A stretch of DNA of 64,000 nt, taken from positions 30,876,001 to 30,940,000 of the forward strand of contig NC_065877.1 in assembly GCF_933775445.1 (NCBI RefSeq). The letters run 5' to 3'. A model generated the notes under the pieces. It saw only the letters and a list, made by a program, of their open reading frames with translations. It was not told the DNA's origin and ran no database searches. Each line of letters begins with the position of its first letter. Within the stretch, counting starts at the first letter, position 1. This document shows positions 61,603-64,000 of this stretch, piece by piece. The position numbers and the translations under genes are program-made. Origin of the DNA: Argentina anserina. Its lineage: Eukaryota > Streptophyta > Magnoliopsida > Rosales > Rosaceae.

Positions 61603-63281
61603 CCTTATTATGGTTCTTGCTGACTAGGGTGGCTTGTTCAAAATTACAGAGTGTACATTTGTGGTTACAGAAATATATGGAAACTAAGCCTGGATTTCAG
61701 AAACAGCCTCCACCTTTTATTGTTTGAATCAGTCTTACGCAGTAATCCGTTTTCTTTTTTCTTCTGTAAATTAAAACGTTAAAATTTCGGAAATTCCTAT
61801 GTGAAATAGTTGGACCAGTCTTTTCGGTTGTTCTGGTTGACATGCATTTAGGGCAAGCGTGGGGCCCGTTGAGGACGAGATGGGCGGTTGTGATTTGTTC
61901 TGGAAGTATTTAACAGAAGGGGAAAATCTAAGGTGGCATATGCATGCCCGCCACGTGGCGAGTGCAGTGAAACGCAGTTTTTTGTTGCAGAAGTAGGATA
62001 ACACAGGGAATCGGAACCGCAAGCTGGTACTTTGGATTTATTAATTTTCTTTTTAGTTGAGAGGTGGGACCCACGAGGTCAATCGGAAAATTGCCAGATC
62101 GGATTTTGGGTCCAAAGCAGTTCAGTTCTCCGTGATTGATGGTTGAACTTGAATGTTTCGTTTTGAGTTTTTCTACAAAAAGCAAAGGTTTTTACATTTG
62201 GAATTATTTTTTGAATAATTTGTTCAAAATCATGGTTGTTGTTGAATTAAAAGAATGTTTTTGGTTGCGGTTTCAAGATGTGTCGTTAATCAACAGTATA
62301 ACTAATAATATGATAAAGAACTTGTTAATCGAATCATTTCGGTAAATCCGGATCACATATGCACGTAGTTAGTCCATATCGTATGACTATGGTCGTTCAA
62401 TAAGTGCGACTACGTGTGAAATGTTACGAAATAACTCATGCTTGTTAATAAAATGTTATGACCTTGCCAAATTTGACACGGATGAAATGCTGCATTGAGC
62501 ATGAATGAGCTGCAAATTGTGTACATAATCTATATAATTTGTAACATAATATAAACATCTCTACACATTTTAGTTTATTTTTTGAGTCAATTTATTTTCA
62601 ATCTTGTTGCATGTATACGCTAGAATTTCGATCATTTGTCGCGTATCTATCATAGATTTTTGAGTATGATGATTGTAATACAACATTGGACATGTATAAA
62701 CATTTTCACTCGTATGTAAAAGTGGATCGCCGCATGATTCTAGCTACCTATCTCTAATAAAATTGACCTTTGAATACCTACTCTTAGAAATTACTTACAT
62801 CAGTTACATGATACAGTCAGTGAATACGAGAGATTTGACCTTATCAAAACAAAAGACCCGACTATAATATATCCAGTGTGATAAGTACATGTACGCCTAA
62901 TGGCTTATATATAATCAACAGATTAAGATAGTATGATTTGGACACCCTTGTCATGATCAGGCAAACCCGTTTTTAAACAAACCAAGCTGACGTTCTCTCA
63001 TCTTTATTTGGTATTTGTTGTAATGCAGTAAACCCCACTAAAATCATATTAAAAACCAGTACAATCATTTATTAGCATAAAGTATGTACATTAACACCGT
63101 AATTAAATTTGGATCGTCCAAATTAATCAATTTAAATACATATATGGTAGCAAGTCCCATCAATGATATGCATTTTTCTTGGCCTGCAGCCTAGGGCTTT
63201 TATAGAAGGTAAAAAGAAAAACAGAAATGATCGTCTTCATTTAGATAGCTGAAGTATCGAAGGCTAGGAGAGTGAAAACTT
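61601..63281. other. Intergenic DNA without a recognised gene
   Basis: AT-rich. Short frames (61771-62022, 61928-62185, 62136-62345) show no domain. The first few hundred bases may belong to the promoter of the minus-strand gene. Confidence 0.5.
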
Positions 63282-63681
63282 TGTTAAACAGCGACAAGCG
63301 TGACATGTGGACCAACTGTACCGATATTGTCCCAACTTAGCCACCTCACATGTGTTGGGTTTTAATTACAAAAGGCCTCGGTACAATTGGATATTATCCA
63401 CCCACTTATAAACTTTATTTTATTTGTCACTTCTTAGATGTGAGATCTCTCATCTCCAACACGCTCTCTCACGTGCAACCTAATTTTTAGGTCTGCACGT
63501 GACAGATTAACATCCCACATACTGAGACGAAATAAATCAATGTCCAGTAACCAACGACACTTGGTGACCATCCAATCGGAAACTCTCCAATGGCATGATA
63601 ATGACACCCATCTTGGGCCTATGACAAAAATGACACTCAATTCGGGCCCACAACAGATTGAAGACGCAACTGGAGAAGGAC
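63282..63681 (-). mobile_element. TRIM retroelement, one LTR plus interior
   Basis: 180-bp LTR at 63282-63461 (TGTTAAACAG to CTCCAACA) followed by about 220 bp of the same interior as at 40298. The second LTR and the primer site are missing, so this copy is truncated. No target duplication can be seen. Confidence 0.85.
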
Positions 63682-64000
63682 AATAATATAATCTCATTCT
63701 TAATCCTTTGCGATACTAGAAACTAAGAAAAGAAGAAGCAAGACAAATAGAAATGGAATGTAGTTGCTTCACATGCGTTCAACTAATCAAGTCCAGCTTT
63801 TTTCCCAGGCAACATGTGGTTCAAAAAAGGGAGGTAAAAGCTTTGCAGAAAGCAGATATATATTTGGCCCACTTTTATTAATCAGATCATTTAGAATATA
63901 TATAGTTGAATCATATCTATGAATCTACCTGCATTTTACTGTGTTACATTTACACGATTGATGTATACGACGGCTACCTGAGTGTGATGTTCTTGGCCTT
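63682..64000. other. Window end, nothing recognised
   Basis: AT-rich DNA without open frames of note. Confidence 0.5.

Overview
The window looks like nuclear DNA of a eudicot plant. It has intron-bearing genes with GT-AG junctions, plant-only families (a Cf-type receptor-like protein, a SNEEZY-type F-box protein, a J protein with a plant C-terminal domain) and nested plant retrotransposons. I cannot name the species; a Rosaceae genome is a guess.

Layout. 1-8766: a young Ty3/Gypsy chromovirus (Tekay/Del type) with about 2.7 kb LTRs; the 5' LTR is cut by the window edge and the gag-pol frame has three in-frame stops. 9.0-15.8 kb: a receptor-like protein (RLP) cluster, with a LINE remnant fused to a 3' RLP fragment, then an intact intronless RLP gene (11728-14763) and its duplicated 3' flank. 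16.3-20.3 kb: a non-autonomous CACTA-like DNA transposon with arrays of a GACAATG motif at both ends. 21.4-29.4 kb: a decayed minus-strand Tat-type Gypsy element whose integrase is split by a solo LTR of a Tekay-like family with a 5-bp target duplication. 29.5-34.6 kb: a second RLP pseudogene, cut off by a decayed 5'-truncated Tekay fragment.

37.0-38.2 kb: a 400-bp inverted duplication, then an SNE-like F-box gene. 40.3, 55.5 and 63.3 kb: three copies of one TRIM family, two of them complete. 43.0 kb: a hAT-type MITE. 45.2-47.5 kb: a J-domain/DUF3444 gene. 48.3-49.8 kb: a five-exon DUF423/TMEM256-like gene with a 7-nt insertion in exon 2. 50.1-55.5 kb: an F-box-associated pseudogene interrupted by a Ty1/Copia element. 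57.6-61.4 kb: a seven-coding-exon minus-strand gene for a CCCH-LOTUS-RRM RNA-binding protein.

Host genes in working order by sequence: the RLP (immune-type surface receptor), SNE (gibberellin/DELLA turnover), the J protein and the CCCH protein; the DUF423 gene is doubtful. They do not form a pathway. The most unusual item is the Copia element: where gag should be, it carries an SR/RSZ-type RRM in frame with the protease, and it is flanked by 101-bp direct duplications instead of a normal 5-bp target duplication. Other notable signals are arrays of covarying stem-loops in the Tekay LTRs and a conserved box just upstream of the LTR TATA boxes.
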